DNA of 64,000 bases from Tethya wilhelma (GCA_964030475.1 CAXIPT010000007.1:2984463-3048462); one strand, 5' to 3'. Positions 35,081 to 47,469 are shown, numbered from the stretch's first letter. A program made the numbers and translations. The notes: generated by a model not told the origin, from the letters alone.

Positions 35081-37386
35081 ATATTGGGAACATACATTAT
35101 TCATGATTTACATCCACATAATAATTCCCAGTACGGTAGTACTGGGTACACAGGAATGGCACGGATGGCCCATTAACGCAATACAAATATTCACGTGAAT
35201 AACTGCAAAAACTGAGCGTTTAGCACTAAAAGGCTTCTTAAGCTACTATTTAGCTCTTTCTCTTTTTTAATGAGCCCAAAATATGGCCTAAAATCATCGC
35301 TAAAGTAACAATATGCCAAAAAACTGATTCTTGAACGAACAAACTTGGTTTCTTCCGGTACAGTCGCTTTTACCATCGGTTTTTAGCGCCTCTCATTGAG
35401 TAGCTAGATACAAGGCGAAAAGCGCCTCCTCCATATGGCCGCCATTAATTTCTACACTCATGCATAATTCATTAGCTTCTAGAAAATTCGAATTGACGAC
35501 CCTTTCCACACACAAAAGTGTGCGTTATTTGGAATTAAAGTTGCTTGGAACCGTATATATTTTGTGATACCGGTACCTCGTTGCTCTCCTTAGGAGATGA
35601 ATCAGGACTTTGATTATCATTAAACATATAGAAAGGCTCCTGCCTCCGAATGACTGAGATGTCCAGACTATTAGCTCAGTAGCTAGCTACACACACCAAC
35701 TCAAATGTAATTTGTAAAATGAGAACAAACAAGTAAAAAAAAATTGGAAATGTAATGCGACACAGGAATGGTTAAATCGTAAAAAGAACACAAACAAGAT
35801 GGAATGGCTGTTATAGAGTGTGTAAGGAATTCTTCCTGTGGGCAAAATGAGAGACTCAATAAGGAGATTGTTATATGCAGCCCATACAGGAAGAATTATG
35901 CACACACTCTTAACAGCCATTCCATCTTGTTTGATTTCTTTTTACGATTTACATTTCTAATGTTTTTTTTATTTGTATCTAATGCATTTGCTATTATTTT
36001 TGTGGTGATTTGTAATCGCTTAAACAAATTTGTAAGGCCATTCGGAACCAGGGGTACGACTTTGACTTGCTTTGTCACATTTTGGGCAAGTTTTTTGGAT
36101 TTCCGCTGACGTAGTACTGCTCTGACTAGTACGTGTAATTTCTGTGCTGTCACATGTCTGACTCACTAATTGCAATGATTCGGAGGCTGTTTGTACATGT
36201 GTTATCATAGAGCCTGTCATAGCTGTAGCTGCCCCAGTTGAGCCAGTAACAAATGGCCTCCACGTATGGTACATTATTTTACTACATACCTAGCACCACT
36301 TCTGTTATGGAAAAATAGTGCATCTTAGGTGTCAAGGTCCTGCCAGGGTACAGTCCCTTAAGTTCTATTAGGAAATTTATAGTCCAAGGTGGTCCATGTG
36401 TTTATCATTTGTTACAGGGGCAAAGGTCTCATCCACATGGGAAAGATAACTATCCCAATAATATTGATAATCTTCAGGAATTAGGTCTCCCGCAATTAAT
36501 GGCAATAACCTTCCTAAGCACCACATCTGGGAAGTTATTTATAACACTATTTATAACATTAGATGTACATGTTTTGTATGTATAACACCTTAATGCTTCC
36601 TGATGGTTGTACATGCCTCTCACTCAATGGGGATGGCTTGTTCTTAATCTCCAGACCATAATTAAAGGAACGAATTCTATCATTAAGGGTCTTAACATTG
36701 AAAAGCTTGTCCACTTTAATGTATTAGAGAAGCATAGACATCTCTAAGGTACCTAAAACAGTGGATATAAATTTCTTTTAATGAATAATTATAGCAATAC
36801 CCATTATGATAATGTGACAGCTATATGTAATACATGAGTACCACCTACCTTCTAGAATAGTGTGCAGGTACAAGACCCTTAGTTAGATGAAAATGACTGA
36901 GATTATTTTTAAAATTCTGACGACTCTAAAGGTTGTACCAATGTGATCACTTCGACAACCTCCAACAGCTGAGCATTGGCTTTCATATAGCTCTTTAGTT
37001 CTTGTTCGTAATTATTGCACTGTGAACTGTGTGCATATGCTCATTTATTGTGACCTTTGTCTACATCTCTACTTCATTTGTGACCATATAGAATTGACAC
37101 TTTCTAAATTCTGAAGAAAGTACCTTAAAGTCACCAACAGGCCATGCTGCCAGAAAAAAACTGTGACTGTACCTCAACAAGAGACTCAGTGTTCAAATTC
37201 AACACCATTTTCCTATTAGCTGGTATAGAATAGAAGAGAAAGGAAAGTGAAAAGAATGAAGTAGACTCTCCTCCTCAGTGATAAAAACCAATGGATTAAT
37301 CTTCATCAATGTGCTGTAGTCTCACTGACTTTGTGCCCAAGCTTCCCGTATGAAGTGTCAAGCAGGTAGTCTTGTGCCCAGCCCCT
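35081..37386. repeat. 2.3-kb near-identical segment, copy 2 (starts at an N)
   Basis: Same content as 18677-20981, offset by 16404 then 16405 bases. It starts directly after the N at 35080 and continues without a break into the MITE at 37367-37662 and beyond, whereas copy 1 stops inside that MITE. Confidence 0.9.
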
Positions 37387-37662
37387 TTTTTCTTTTACAT
37401 TGGGTGGAAGGGGGGGGGGGGAATAGGGTCTGGCAAAGTTTGTATGTGCTACTCGTCCAGGAATTTTGTGGACTGATAATTTATTCATAGCCTGTTCACC
37501 GCAAGAACTGAGAGTAATGGCCTTGTAAATAGGCATTACCTAAGCTTATGTGGTTCATATGGAGCAAAATTATTGGTCCATGAAACAGTCAGTTACGCAT
37601 GCGAACTTTGCCAGACCGTGCCCAATGTAAAAGGGAAAAAAAAGGGGCTGGGCACGAGACTA
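37367..37662. mobile_element. TA-ended MITE with GTGCCCAGCCCC inverted ends
   Basis: The left end TAGTCTTGTGCCCAGCCCC (with TTTTACATTGGG inward) faces CCCAATGTAAAAGGG and GGGGCTGGGCACGAGACTA. Inverted similarity extends to TCTGGCAAAGTTTG / GAACTTTGCCAGA. The interior has a 13-base G run near 37411. Copy 1 of the 2.3-kb segment ends at base 20 of this element, so the hairpin or G run may have stopped the assembly. Confidence 0.75.
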
Positions 37663-38149
37663 TTGAGCAGGTGCTGCACCTCCATTCACACTTGTGTTCT
37701 CGCTTTCCTATCTCAGCGCACAACTGGGAGAATATACCTATATATTAATTTGCATTGAAAAGTATTGTAACATCCTCGTCCACGCTTTTTTCCACTTGTG
37801 CCCATTGCTGCAATCACCTTCTCTACCTCAACAGTGAGGGGATCAGTTAAACCCGTTTTGACGCTAAAAATTCTGTGGAATTGACGTGACCCTCTCAATA
37901 ACAGTTCTAGCTATAATAACGAATTTTGAATCTTCCATTTATTCGTTTTGTACATATTTAACGAGATTTAATTAAAGTGGCTACAAAATTTTTTTAGCAA
38001 TGAGAATTTCTTGGTATTAATTATCTACTAAAATACTGTGGGCAGGAGTAAGAGTATCAACAGTGATGCATAAGGAAATTGTCCATATGACTCTCACCTT
38101 GGCATAGAGAAGTGTAAACAAAGAGCTAGAGACACCATCTATTGGCTAC
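37663..38149. other. No gene seen
   Basis: Short open frames on both strands without motifs. No repeat structure recognised. Confidence 0.35.
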
Positions 38150-38870
38150 TCAAATTTAAAGATGCATAGTGTCTAACTGTATGCAAAGTACAGCTGGAAA
38201 TCCAGTCTGGTCTTCTGTTAGTAGGGCAAGGAAGGGATCCTGGCTGTTTTAAGGATGTTTTTCACAACTTGTACAGCTTTTTTAGCCTTCCCATTAGAGT
38301 GTTCTGGGGCTGCTATTGCATGCAAATTCTCAAAAATGTCCACTAGAGAACTGTAGCCCATAGTCAGTAATGATTGTGTCTGGTATTTTATTATGGTGTG
38401 AATTGTGCCTTACAAGGTTTGATGTTTGAACTCTTGTAAGGTGGTTGACTTCAATGAAGTTGGAATAGTAGTCAACCATGACCAAGTATGTCTTTCCATT
38501 TAGCTCACCAAAGGGCTGCACCAACTTTTTTCTAAGGAGGTTCCGGTATTTCATGAGGCATAAGAGGTTGTCTAGTGTTGCGTTTGCACACAATTAACTA
38601 CAAATGGGGAAAACCCCACTGCCCACATCAAGAAAATTGTTGCTCCTGGGTACTATTAATCCTTCGACTGTTAGGAGCTGGATTGTACACATGAGACATG
38701 GTCGATGGTATAATATTATTGTAAACTTGCATTGTTGTATCCAAACATTTAATCTGTAGCTAGGGATCCTGATCGAACTGCATGTGGACCATTTAGTCCA
38801 CAGCATTTTGTACTACCTCTCTAGACTCTGTTCCTCTGGGCTGACTCACAATCTTTAATATTTACACGAT
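38150..38870 (-). pseudogene. Ty3/gypsy-like integrase relic
   Basis: The minus strand at 38540-38330 reads FGELNGKTYLVMVDYYSNFI followed by EVNHLTRVQTSNLV, then IPDTIITDYGLQFSSGHF: the integrase core with its first and second catalytic Asp. TDYG replaces the usual TDNG. Further left, APEHSNGKAKKAVQVVKNIL (about 38315-38255) supplies the region of the third acidic residue, but a frameshift lies between. Upstream (38594-38806) no zinc-finger or RNase H part was recognised. A short dead fragment of a gypsy retroelement. Confidence 0.8.
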
Positions 38871-39744
38871 AGACCCCTAGCCCAAGCCCTAGCGCTAATG
38901 CCTAAAATTATTATAATTATTATTATTGTCTCATCAAACACACCACTATAGAGGCAGAACAAGGGAGGAAGGAACAAACAAAACACCTAAGATAAAAATT
39001 ACAATGAAGAGAGGTTCTTCTTAGCTTCTAATCTAGTTCAATGTTCAAAAAACAGTCATATCAATTAAGTTTCCACTTCAAAACCAGGTCTTCCATCTTT
39101 TGGCATATACTCAATGTTCAGACAATCATCAATAAATGTAAAAAAAACCTCTTTAAAGAAGTTATCCAGAGAGCAGTATCAGGAATTGTTTGACATAGAG
39201 TTTGTATACGTATGCATGGGGATTTACAGGCAGGTGGTACAACTGCTGTAAAGGTGTGGACTTCCATTCATTTTGGTGTTGCTTCTGCAATATATAAAAT
39301 TATATCCACTATGAATGCTGTTCATGATCATATGTAAACATTTAACCAATATGCAAATGAACGTAGTAAGCTATTGAACTGTACAAGAAAGCCAGTTTTG
39401 TATATTGTACATCCAAATGAGAATGTCACAAACGGATCTGAAGTGCATTACAAAGTCATTATACGAGCATTGAATGGAGCTCCTAGAAGAAAATGTCATA
39501 TGTCTGGAAGCCATCCATTGGAAAGTAAAGTAGTCTTCCACTGGAAATCAAGTGCGAGAGGAGAGAGAGCCTGGATAGAAGGGTGATTATTAGTGTGTGT
39601 GGGCATGGTGATTGATATCTTAGCCTTCACACACTTTAAATTGTAGTTCAGCTGAGTTCCGCAGTGGGTAGATTGTATTTGTAACTCAGCAGCAAGCAAA
39701 TAGCAGAAAGGATATTTATAGATTTATGGCTTGAAATTTTCATC
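38871..39744. other. No gene supported
   Basis: The open frame at 39374-39586 (+) has no motif and no splice partners that could be recognised. Nothing else seen. Confidence 0.35.
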
Positions 39745-40179
39745 AAAAATGTATAAATAAATAGCACTGGCAATTGCAACCTGCTAACTTGAATGCTTGA
39801 GCCTGAGTTTCTACCAAGTATTAGTGTTGTATAGTGGGTTCTAATCCTAATGGACCTTATTCATAATTATTTTCTATTTAACGCACACCCATCTCAGGGG
39901 TACTGCTGCAAATGCAGCTGTTGTCTGTTCTTTATCTGATATACATGTGTTTTTATCAAGCAAACTTTCAGCTGTACTAAGAAAATCAGCAATTTTGAGT
40001 TTATATTGCTACAGAAGCACACCAAAGTAAGTAAATTAACCTATTATGGATCATAGTACTATGCTAGATAAGAGCATGATTATATCTACTCTTATAGGCA
40101 AAATTGAAATGATTCTAGCCTATAAATTATGAGACTCAAGGCCACAAGCAGGCTGGCTGCCCATTCGCCTGGGAAGGAG

Positions 40180-40370
40180 TGATGAAACAAGCTAACTGTG
40201 AGTGGCATTACAGTGCCACGGTCAGGCTGTGAGACTGAGTGGCAGTACTGCTGACCTGTGAGTGGAAGTACCAAGTACTGAGCGTGGCAGTACTATCATG
40301 CTTAGCTGACGACATGAGTGGAAGTACTGCCAGGCTGAGCTGACTGTGAGTGGTAGACTGGCAGTACTTT
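40180..40370. repeat. Cluster of GAGTGG(A)AGTACTGCC repeats
   Basis: Short imperfect repeats around GTGAGTGGAAGTAC and GGCAGTACT, several mutually inverted (GTACT/AGTAC). The matching cluster in copy B (44715-44900) has units added and lost (for example GCCAGGCTGAGCTGACC), indicating slippage between the two copies. Confidence 0.6.
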
Positions 40371-40855
40371 TAGACTAAAGCAACAACTAACTTGAAGCAT
40401 ATGCTGGATCTGTGCACGTCCAGCTCTTCCAATGTTCTTCGATTTTGCGTGCACGCGTGTAAATCGAAATACCATAAATAAATCTGAGGCCAGGATGTTT
40501 AAATTTTTTTTAATATTTCGCGTAATTTGAACATCATTGCTATTTCCGGTTCAGTCAACAACGGCGTTACAAATGCCTCAATGTTTCACCGTTCCAATGG
40601 GACTCGCCCTAACAATTTCAATCTCTTTAGACACTAGCACTTTAAATTCTCTTGTGTCTGCTCAACCACGTAAGAGTGTTACTTGCACCTAGGCTGGGCT
40701 ACTATCCATTTCCAGGAAAGGAAAACCACTAGCATTCCTGTGGGTCTTTTTAGAGTACATAACTTGTCATTGTCTGATTCCTGATTTTTAGCCTACAAAA
40801 GCACACAACTACATTGGGCAAGATGTCATAATTCCACCATTTACAATGGCAAATA

Positions 40856-41060
40856 CCGTATAGTGGGAAATTTTCGTGGGAGAAAATTTTGCGAATTTCG
40901 CGGTTTGGAAGCTTTCCGCGAAAATTTTCCCCCACGAAATTTGTAAGGTATGTGGTCGTCATGTAATGTTGAGATGCAATTTACGAAAATTTTCCCCACA
41001 AATTTCTATTCAAGACGAAAATGCAAAAATTTTCCTCCACAAAAATTTCCCGCTATACAC
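40856..41060. mobile_element. TA-inserted MITE, same family as 9787-9989
   Basis: The left end CCGTATAGTGGGAAATTTTC and right end AAAAATTTCCCGCTATACAC are flanked by TA at 40854-40855 and 41061-41062. It is shared with copy B (about 45375-45579), which has lost the first bases (AATGG-TATAGCGGG), so the insertion predates the split of the two copies. Confidence 0.8.
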
Positions 41061-42893
41061 TATTTCATATCCAGAATAGCTAATGATCGATGGTCTTCCA
41101 ACCAATGATTCCAAGAATGTCAACTCTCATGCCTATCCCTTAATGGCATCATGCATCGAATATTATACTTTTCATGATCAATGGAAACTAGACTAAGTAT
41201 AGATTGGATGTGTCCAGCTACTGGAAATGAAAAAAAGACATTTTGTACACAAATCCTTAGTAAAGAAGGTGATATACAATCAGCTATACATGCGGCTCTC
41301 CAGCGGGTGCAGGTCCTACGGGGTGTTGCAAACATATTGCAGCATCAGTAGAAGAGTTTTCTCGGATTAAGCATATGAGATCACCCAAATCATGTACATC
41401 AGAATTGCAGAGCTGGAACCAACTAAGAAAAAGAAAATTGGAATCAAGAGATGTGTATGACATTACGTTTGTTAAACATAAGTTTGAAAAAGTGAAAAAA
41501 GTGGCCTAATCCCAAGCAGCCTATGATCCACGTCCTGTGTCTTTGAGATATACATCTGAAGAGAGCATTCTTTCATTGTGTGAAAAATTCAAAGACTGAG
41601 AAAGATACTGTTCTTTTACATCTATTAGTAAACCACAAATTACTGATTATCCTAAACCATCATCTTTGCCACAATATCCAATAGAAGTCAGAAAGAGGAT
41701 CCTCAAAAATCTGGAAACACAGCCTCAACCTCTTCACATAGCTAGAGCCGGTGGGTGAGCAGTTTGTTTCAAGTCTAGTTATATCTGCCATACACTGAGG
41801 AGGAGAGAAGTCAAGTTGAAATTGCTACTAGAGACCAAAATCTTTCAAAAGGTGGTTTGAAGAACGCCAATTTTGACTTACTGCTTCCAAGTTTGGTATT
41901 GTAATAAAACGTAAACGACAACACTACACACTTGTACAACAGTTACTCTACGGCTGGTCCTGCTGTTAAAGCACTGTAATGGGGACGCAAACATGAGCAA
42001 GATGCTCTTTGCAAGTACAGTGAGACACTAAGTAGTAAACTTAAATAAGTGTCCATTATATGCTCAGAGTATGACTGTAAAACAAGCATGGAGTGAACCC
42101 AAAAACTTTTGTTGTATATACGTGTAATCATGATGGTAGTCCTACTTTAAACTTAAGTCATGACTATTATTACCAGGTACAAGGTCAAATGGTAATTATG
42201 GTGTTCATGTATGTGATTTTGTGGTTTGGACTCCACATGATATCCATGTGCAATGCATAAACTTTCATGAGAAATTTTGGAGTAACACGTTTGCCGAAAC
42301 TTAATAATTTTTTCCTATACTACTATCTTTTTGAGATAAAAAAATTTCCCACTTTCATATACAATTGCTGTCATCTTTAACTTAATTATTACAAACAATT
42401 AATGTGTGTAAGTTCCTAATAATATTATTAAGATTCCGATTATTAAAATGTTTTCTTGTTCATTTACATAGGGGGTACTAAAGTTTGTCAACATATAGTC
42501 TCAGCAGTCACCTAAAATGCATTAGTCACATTCTTTAGTGTTATTTTGGTGAATCAGGTTAGAACAGGTTAAAACTCACAAAGTGTGCATTAACTAGGAA
42601 ACTATGCGGTCATGAGTCAGCAATTGCTTTGCTGATAACCATGACAGAAATAAAAATGCTTCTCTTAATTTCATGGAGTTCATTCTCTAACACAAATGGT
42701 ATGAGCTGCATGCCAAAAGTTTGTTACCACAAAAACAAAGAGAAGGCATGTTCCTCTAGTATATCCCTCAAGCAGTCTACAAGTTATTGAGAGGTATACC
42801 TAGCTATACTTTTAGAAATGATATGACAACCTTTACTCTATCTATATTTGTACACACGGGTAGCACCTGATGGATATCGATGTATTCGAGGAT

Positions 42894-42894
42894 N
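42894..42894. other. Single N, contig join
   Basis: Left: end of SWIM-YqaJ copy A in GATGTATTCGAGGAT. The same words occur at 46970-46985 in copy B, where the sequence continues. Right: middle of an ORF1-like protein. Confidence 0.85.
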
Positions 42895-43812
42895 TGGTCC
42901 TAGCTGTTGTGGGGAATATTCTCGTTTGGTTAGCGTTGGATTTCCCCTCCCTGCTGCTTACTCAATGCAAAAAGCAGGTCTTGACCTAGGGAATGCATGC
43001 TGGGATGTCAAGAAGTCTCTTTCTGGATTTTCAGTCAGTTTTTTCTGGCCTACCCAAGTCACTGCACATGTGGTATCAGCTGACTCTACCAAGGCCAAGC
43101 CAAAGAAGAAGAGGAGTAGGAGAAGAGGCAGGAAGAACAAGAGTACTGTGGTTATAGTGCTCCAGCTGGTCCATCTGCTGTTCCTTCTACTGATCCATGT
43201 CATGGTGATGTTCCATCTGCCGCCCACCATGAAGCAACTGATCATGAGACTCAGACTGTTGTTGAGTCTCCCCGAGCCATCTCTGAAGTTGTGGATGTTG
43301 TTGGTGAAACTCCTTCAGTTCCTGAGCCCTTGTGTGATTCGGACCTTGTGATTGATGGTTTTCCAGCTAAAGTTGTGTCTCTTGATGATGTTGTTGTCCA
43401 TCCTGATGATGAAGTGTTTTACTTCGAACACAATGAAACACCTGGTCTCTGCATCCACCATTCTCCCGGTATCGGTGATGTCTGCTGGTCTCCAGTTAAG
43501 TTCTGTGAAAGTGCTGCTAAATCTCCAACTTCTGTTACTAGTGATGATACTGTTTTGAATATGAATGAATGCTCCCTAGTTGAGTTTCGAATGGATGGTG
43601 ACGCTCCTGGGGTTGATTTGGCTTTGAAGGATCGCAAGGTGTGGTTGCCAGTTGCTCATTGTACTCGGTCTCGGACTCGGAAGCTGAAGATACTTAGTTC
43701 AGTTGTGTTTCCTCTCCCCTTTGTGCTCTTAATTAATGTTTTTGTTTTGTGTTTGTGAATGTTTGTTTGTCTTTTTGCGCCTTCTGTTGGCGTGTTCTAT
43801 TACAATTACAAT
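42895..43812 (+). pseudogene. Arg-rich ORF1-like retroelement protein, 3' part
   Basis: After the N the frame reads YSRLVSVGFPLPAAYSMQKA, GLDLGNACWDVKKS and FSVSFFWP, then a basic stretch KPKKKRSRRRGRKNKS. A frameshift follows, and from about 43270 another frame continues with acidic, Val/Asp-rich sequence to CTRSRTRKLK and a stop at 43756-43758. The same layout (PLP..LQ..GL..G.A.W.TK....GFS..FFWP, Arg tract, end ..ARTRKK) occurs at 50321-50854, 51277-51874 and 52042-52459. The tail ends in ACAATTACAATTACAATAAATAAATAG, a short tandem tail typical of non-LTR 3' ends. The family is not named; a nucleic-acid-binding ORF1/Gag role is inferred. Confidence 0.55.
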
Positions 43813-43814
43813 TA

Positions 43815-46800
43815 CAATAAATAAATAGCACCGGCAATTGCAACCTGCAACTTGAATGCTTGAGCCTGAGTTTCTACCAAGTATTGTTGTTGTATTATAG
43901 TGGGTTCTGTATCCTAATGGACCTTATTCATAATTATTTTCTATTTAACGCACACCCATCTCAGGGGTACTGCTGCACACCCATCTCAGGGGTACTGCTG
44001 CAAATGCAGCTGTTGTCTGTTCTTTATCTGATATACACGTGTTTTTGTCTTGGTCACAGAATGGAACAAAATACACAGGACTGCACTGAACAAAGTAAAA
44101 CCACTCAGAGAAAAACTAAACGAAACAGACTCAAGAAACTCAAACGCCTATAGACCAAGAACAACACAGACAATGAAAATACTATAGCTGTTACTCTTAT
44201 TGACAATTATTTTGTCTGTGAAAATGATAAAAAAATTATTAATTGATGACAAACTGTTAAAGAAGCAAGAATAGTTAACACGAGCGCTAGCAGCTCCCTC
44301 CCATAACCAACTAACCGCTAAAGCACTCGCATAGGAAAAGCCATCTATACCGACAATACGGAGGCTGATTATCGGCACAGGTGCATGTAGTTCCCACCCA
44401 TCCTGACTGTATCACAGAAAATCAGCAATTTTGAGTTTATATCGCTTCAGAACACCAAAGTAAGTAAATTAACCTATTATGGATCATAGTACTTTCCCTG
44501 GCAGGTTTCTAGCATTCATAAGCAGACATTTTGATGGAAACATTAAGGATCTTCATTCACAGGACTATGCTATTACAAAGTAGATAAGAGCATGATTATA
44601 TCTACTCTTGTTATAGGCAAAATTGAAATGATTCTAGCCTATAAATTATGAGACTCAAGGCCACAAGCAGGCTGGCTGCCCATTCGCCTGGGAAGGAGTG
44701 AAGAAACAAGCTAACTGTGAGTGGCATTACAGTGCCACGGTCAGGCTGTGAGACTGAGTGGCAGTACTGCCAGGCTGAGCTGACCTGTGAGTGGAAGTAC
44801 CAAGTACTGAGCGTGGCAGTACTAGTACTATCATGCTTGACATGAGTGGAAGTACTGCCAGGCTGAGCTGACTGTGAGTGGTAGACTGGCAGTACTTTTA
44901 GACTAAAGCAACAACTAACTTAAAGCATATGCTGGATCTGTGCACGTCCAGCTCTTTTAATGTTCTTCTATTTTGCATGCGTGCGTGTAAATCGAAATAC
45001 CATAAATAAATCTGAGGCCAGGATGTTTAAATATCTTTTTAATATTTCGCGTAATTTGAATATCATTGCTATTTCCGGTTCAGTCAACGGCGTTACAATT
45101 GCCTCAATGTTTCACCTTTCCAATGGGACTCGCCCCAACAATTTCAATCTCTTTAGACACTAGCACTTAAAATTCTCCTGTGTCTGCTCAACCACGTGAG
45201 AGTGTTACTTGCACCTAGGCGGGGCTACTATCCATTTCCAGGAAGGGAAAACCACTAGCATTCCTGTGGGTCTTTTTAGAGTACATAACTTGACATTGTC
45301 TGATTCCTGATTTTTAGCCTACAAAAGCACACAACTACATGGGGCAAGATGTCATAATTCCACCATTTACAATGGTATAGCGGGAAATTTTTGTGGGGGA
45401 AAAATTTTTGCAAATTTCGTGGTTTGGCAGCTTTCCGCGAAAATTTTCCCCCATGAAATTTGTAAGGTATGTGGTCGTCACGTAATGTTGAGATGCAATT
45501 TACGAAAATTTTCCCCACAAATTTATATTCAAGACGAAAATGCAAAAATTTTCCCCCACAAAAATTTCCCGCAATACACTATTTCATATCCAGAATAGCT
45601 AATGATCGATGGTCTTCCAACCAATGATTCCAAGAATGTCAACTCTCATGCCTATCCCTTATTCAAAGCTGGACACATCCAATCTATACTTAGTCTAGTT
45701 TCCATTGATCATGAAAAGTATAATATTTGATGCATGATGCCATCGGCCTACCGGAAATGAAAAAAAGACATTTTGTACAAATCCTTAGTAAAGAAGGTGA
45801 TATACAATCAGCTATACATGCGGCTCTCCAGCTGGTGCAGGTCCTACTGTGACGGGGTGTTGCAAACATATTGCAGCATTATATTATGCACTAGAAGAGT
45901 TTTCTCAGATTAAGCATATGAGATCACCCAAATCATGTAGTCTACATCAGAATTGCAGAGCTGGAACCAACCAAGAGAAAGAAAATTGGAATCAAGAGAT
46001 GTGTATGACATTACGTTTGTTAAACATAAGTTTGAAAAAGTGAAAAAAGTGGCCTAATCCCAAGCAGCCTATGATCCACGTCCTGTGTCTTTGAGATATA
46101 TATACATCTGAAGAGAGCATTCTTTCATTGTGTGAAAAATTAAAAGACTGAGAAAGATACTGTTCTTCTACATCTTATTAGTAAACCACAAATTACTGAT
46201 TATCCTACTTGTAATAAATCATCATCTTTGCCACAATATCCAATAGAGGTCAGAAAGAGGATCCTCAAAAATCTGGAAACACAGCCTCAACCTCTTCACA
46301 TCTCTGAGATAGCTAGAGCCGGTGGGTGAGCAGTTTGTTTCAAGTCTAGTTATATCTGCCGTACACTGAGGAGGAGAGAAGTCAAGTTGAAATTGCTACT
46401 AGAGACCAAAATCTTTCAAAGAGGTGGTGAAGAACGCCAATTTCGACTTACTGCTTCCAAGTTTGGTATTGTAATAAAACGTAAACAACAACACCACACA
46501 CTTGTACAACAGTTACTCTATGGCTGGTGCAAAATGTTTTCTTACATAGGGGATACTAAAGTTTGTCAACATATAGTCTCAGCAGTCACCTAAAAGGTAT
46601 TAGTCACATTCTTTAGTGTTATTTTGGTGAATCAGGTTAGAACAGGTTAAAACTCACAAAGTGTGCATTAACTAGGAAACTATGTGGTCATGAGTCAGCA
46701 ATTGCTTTGCTGATAACCATGACAGAAATAAAAATGCTTCTCTTAATTTCATGGAGTTCATTCTCTAACACAAATGGCATGAGCTGCATGCCAAAAGTGT

Positions 46801-46985
46801 TACCACAAAAACAATTGCAAAGAGAAGGCATGTTCCTCTAGTATATCCCTCAAGCAGTCTACAAGTTATATTGAGAGGTATACCTAGCTATACTTTTAGA
46901 AATGATATGACAACCTTTACTCTATCTATATTTGTACACACGGGTAGACTGTCTCACCTGATGGATATCGATGTATTCGAGGATA
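43815..46985 (+). pseudogene. SWIM + YqaJ gene relic, copy B
   Basis: Second copy of 39745-42893. Here the SWIM-like finger reads CGSPAGAGP..TGCCKHIAAL followed by YYALEEFSQIK (about 45820-45910), with one Cys of the CxC pair replaced. The YqaJ start is clear: RQFRLTASKFGIVIKRK at about 46435-46490. The second half of YqaJ is deleted relative to copy A. Unique to B is about 0.4 kb at 44046-44415 (CTTGGTCACAGAATGG to CTGACTGTATCAC) in place of a short stretch in A. The segment 45667-45743 reads in sense with the downstream finger (GHIQSI, VSIDHEKYNI), so B keeps the older orientation. Dead copy. Confidence 0.7.
45375..45579. mobile_element. TA MITE, copy B counterpart of 40856-41060
   Basis: GGTATAGCGGGAAATTTTTG to AAAAATTTCCCGCAATACAC. 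The left end is truncated by a small deletion relative to copy A. Confidence 0.75.
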
Positions 46986-47469
46986 ATAATTCTGTAGAGA
47001 TTCAAATAGTATGTCTCTCTCTCTCTCTCTTCTCTCCTGATTCTAACTTCTCTTTGCCCTTTTCGTGCTTTTAAGACTTATAGTGTTGTTGGACAGAAAT
47101 TTTATTCATTGACAGTTCCTCTTGCTATATCTGGCAAAACAATTTACTACTGATAAACGTTCTCCAGGATACTGTTTTACCCTGTCACGAGGTTTAGGAT
47201 ATTTAGTATATAGTTGTAATGCTTTTTCTACTTCTCGATCGATGGTGGTAGTGTATTCACCTTTCTGCGTCGATGTAAGTGTAAAGGTAGAGGACACCTA
47301 GCAGTGAGGCTGGCGCGTCACAGTTGCACTAGAACTGCCACCGTCACCATATATCCCGATTCAATTTCTTAAATATTACTCTCTACTCCTTCTAGGGATT
47401 CATCATCCATCTTTACATCTACACTTATAAACATGTGGTCATATTTGATGGAATGACTCATGTTTGTAA
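46986..47469. other. Flank of copy B, no gene assigned
   Basis: Contains a short (CT)n run at 47012-47030. A minus-strand open frame at 47106-47297 has a coding-like look (DREVEKALQLYTKYPKPRDR) but no family is recognised. Confidence 0.35.

Larger units (their letters stand above)
39745..42893 (+). pseudogene. SWIM zinc finger + YqaJ-type nuclease gene relic, copy A (ends at an N)
   Basis: Colinear with 43815-46985. Coding remnants on the plus strand: a SWIM-like finger near 41290-41340, RKRKLESRDVYDITFVKHKF (about 41425), YDPRPVSLRYTSEESILSLC (about 41520), then a YqaJ-like exonuclease domain starting near 41815. The domain continues at 42170-42290 with QVQGQMVIMVFMYVIL-type frames whose third frame reads GVHVCDFVVWTPHDIHVQ. 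Stops and frameshifts abound. Compared with copy B it carries about 0.5 kb more (41956-42465, the second half of the YqaJ domain) and has the segment 41143-41219 inverted. SWIM-YqaJ proteins are multicopy in sponges and cnidarians and are probably transposon-linked; their role is unknown. Confidence 0.7.

Noticed and set aside
41120..41335. Minus-strand open frame in SWIM-YqaJ copy A (AGHIQSILSLVSIDHEKYNI)
   Set aside because: It is readable only because the 77-bp segment is inverted there; in copy B the same words are on the plus strand.
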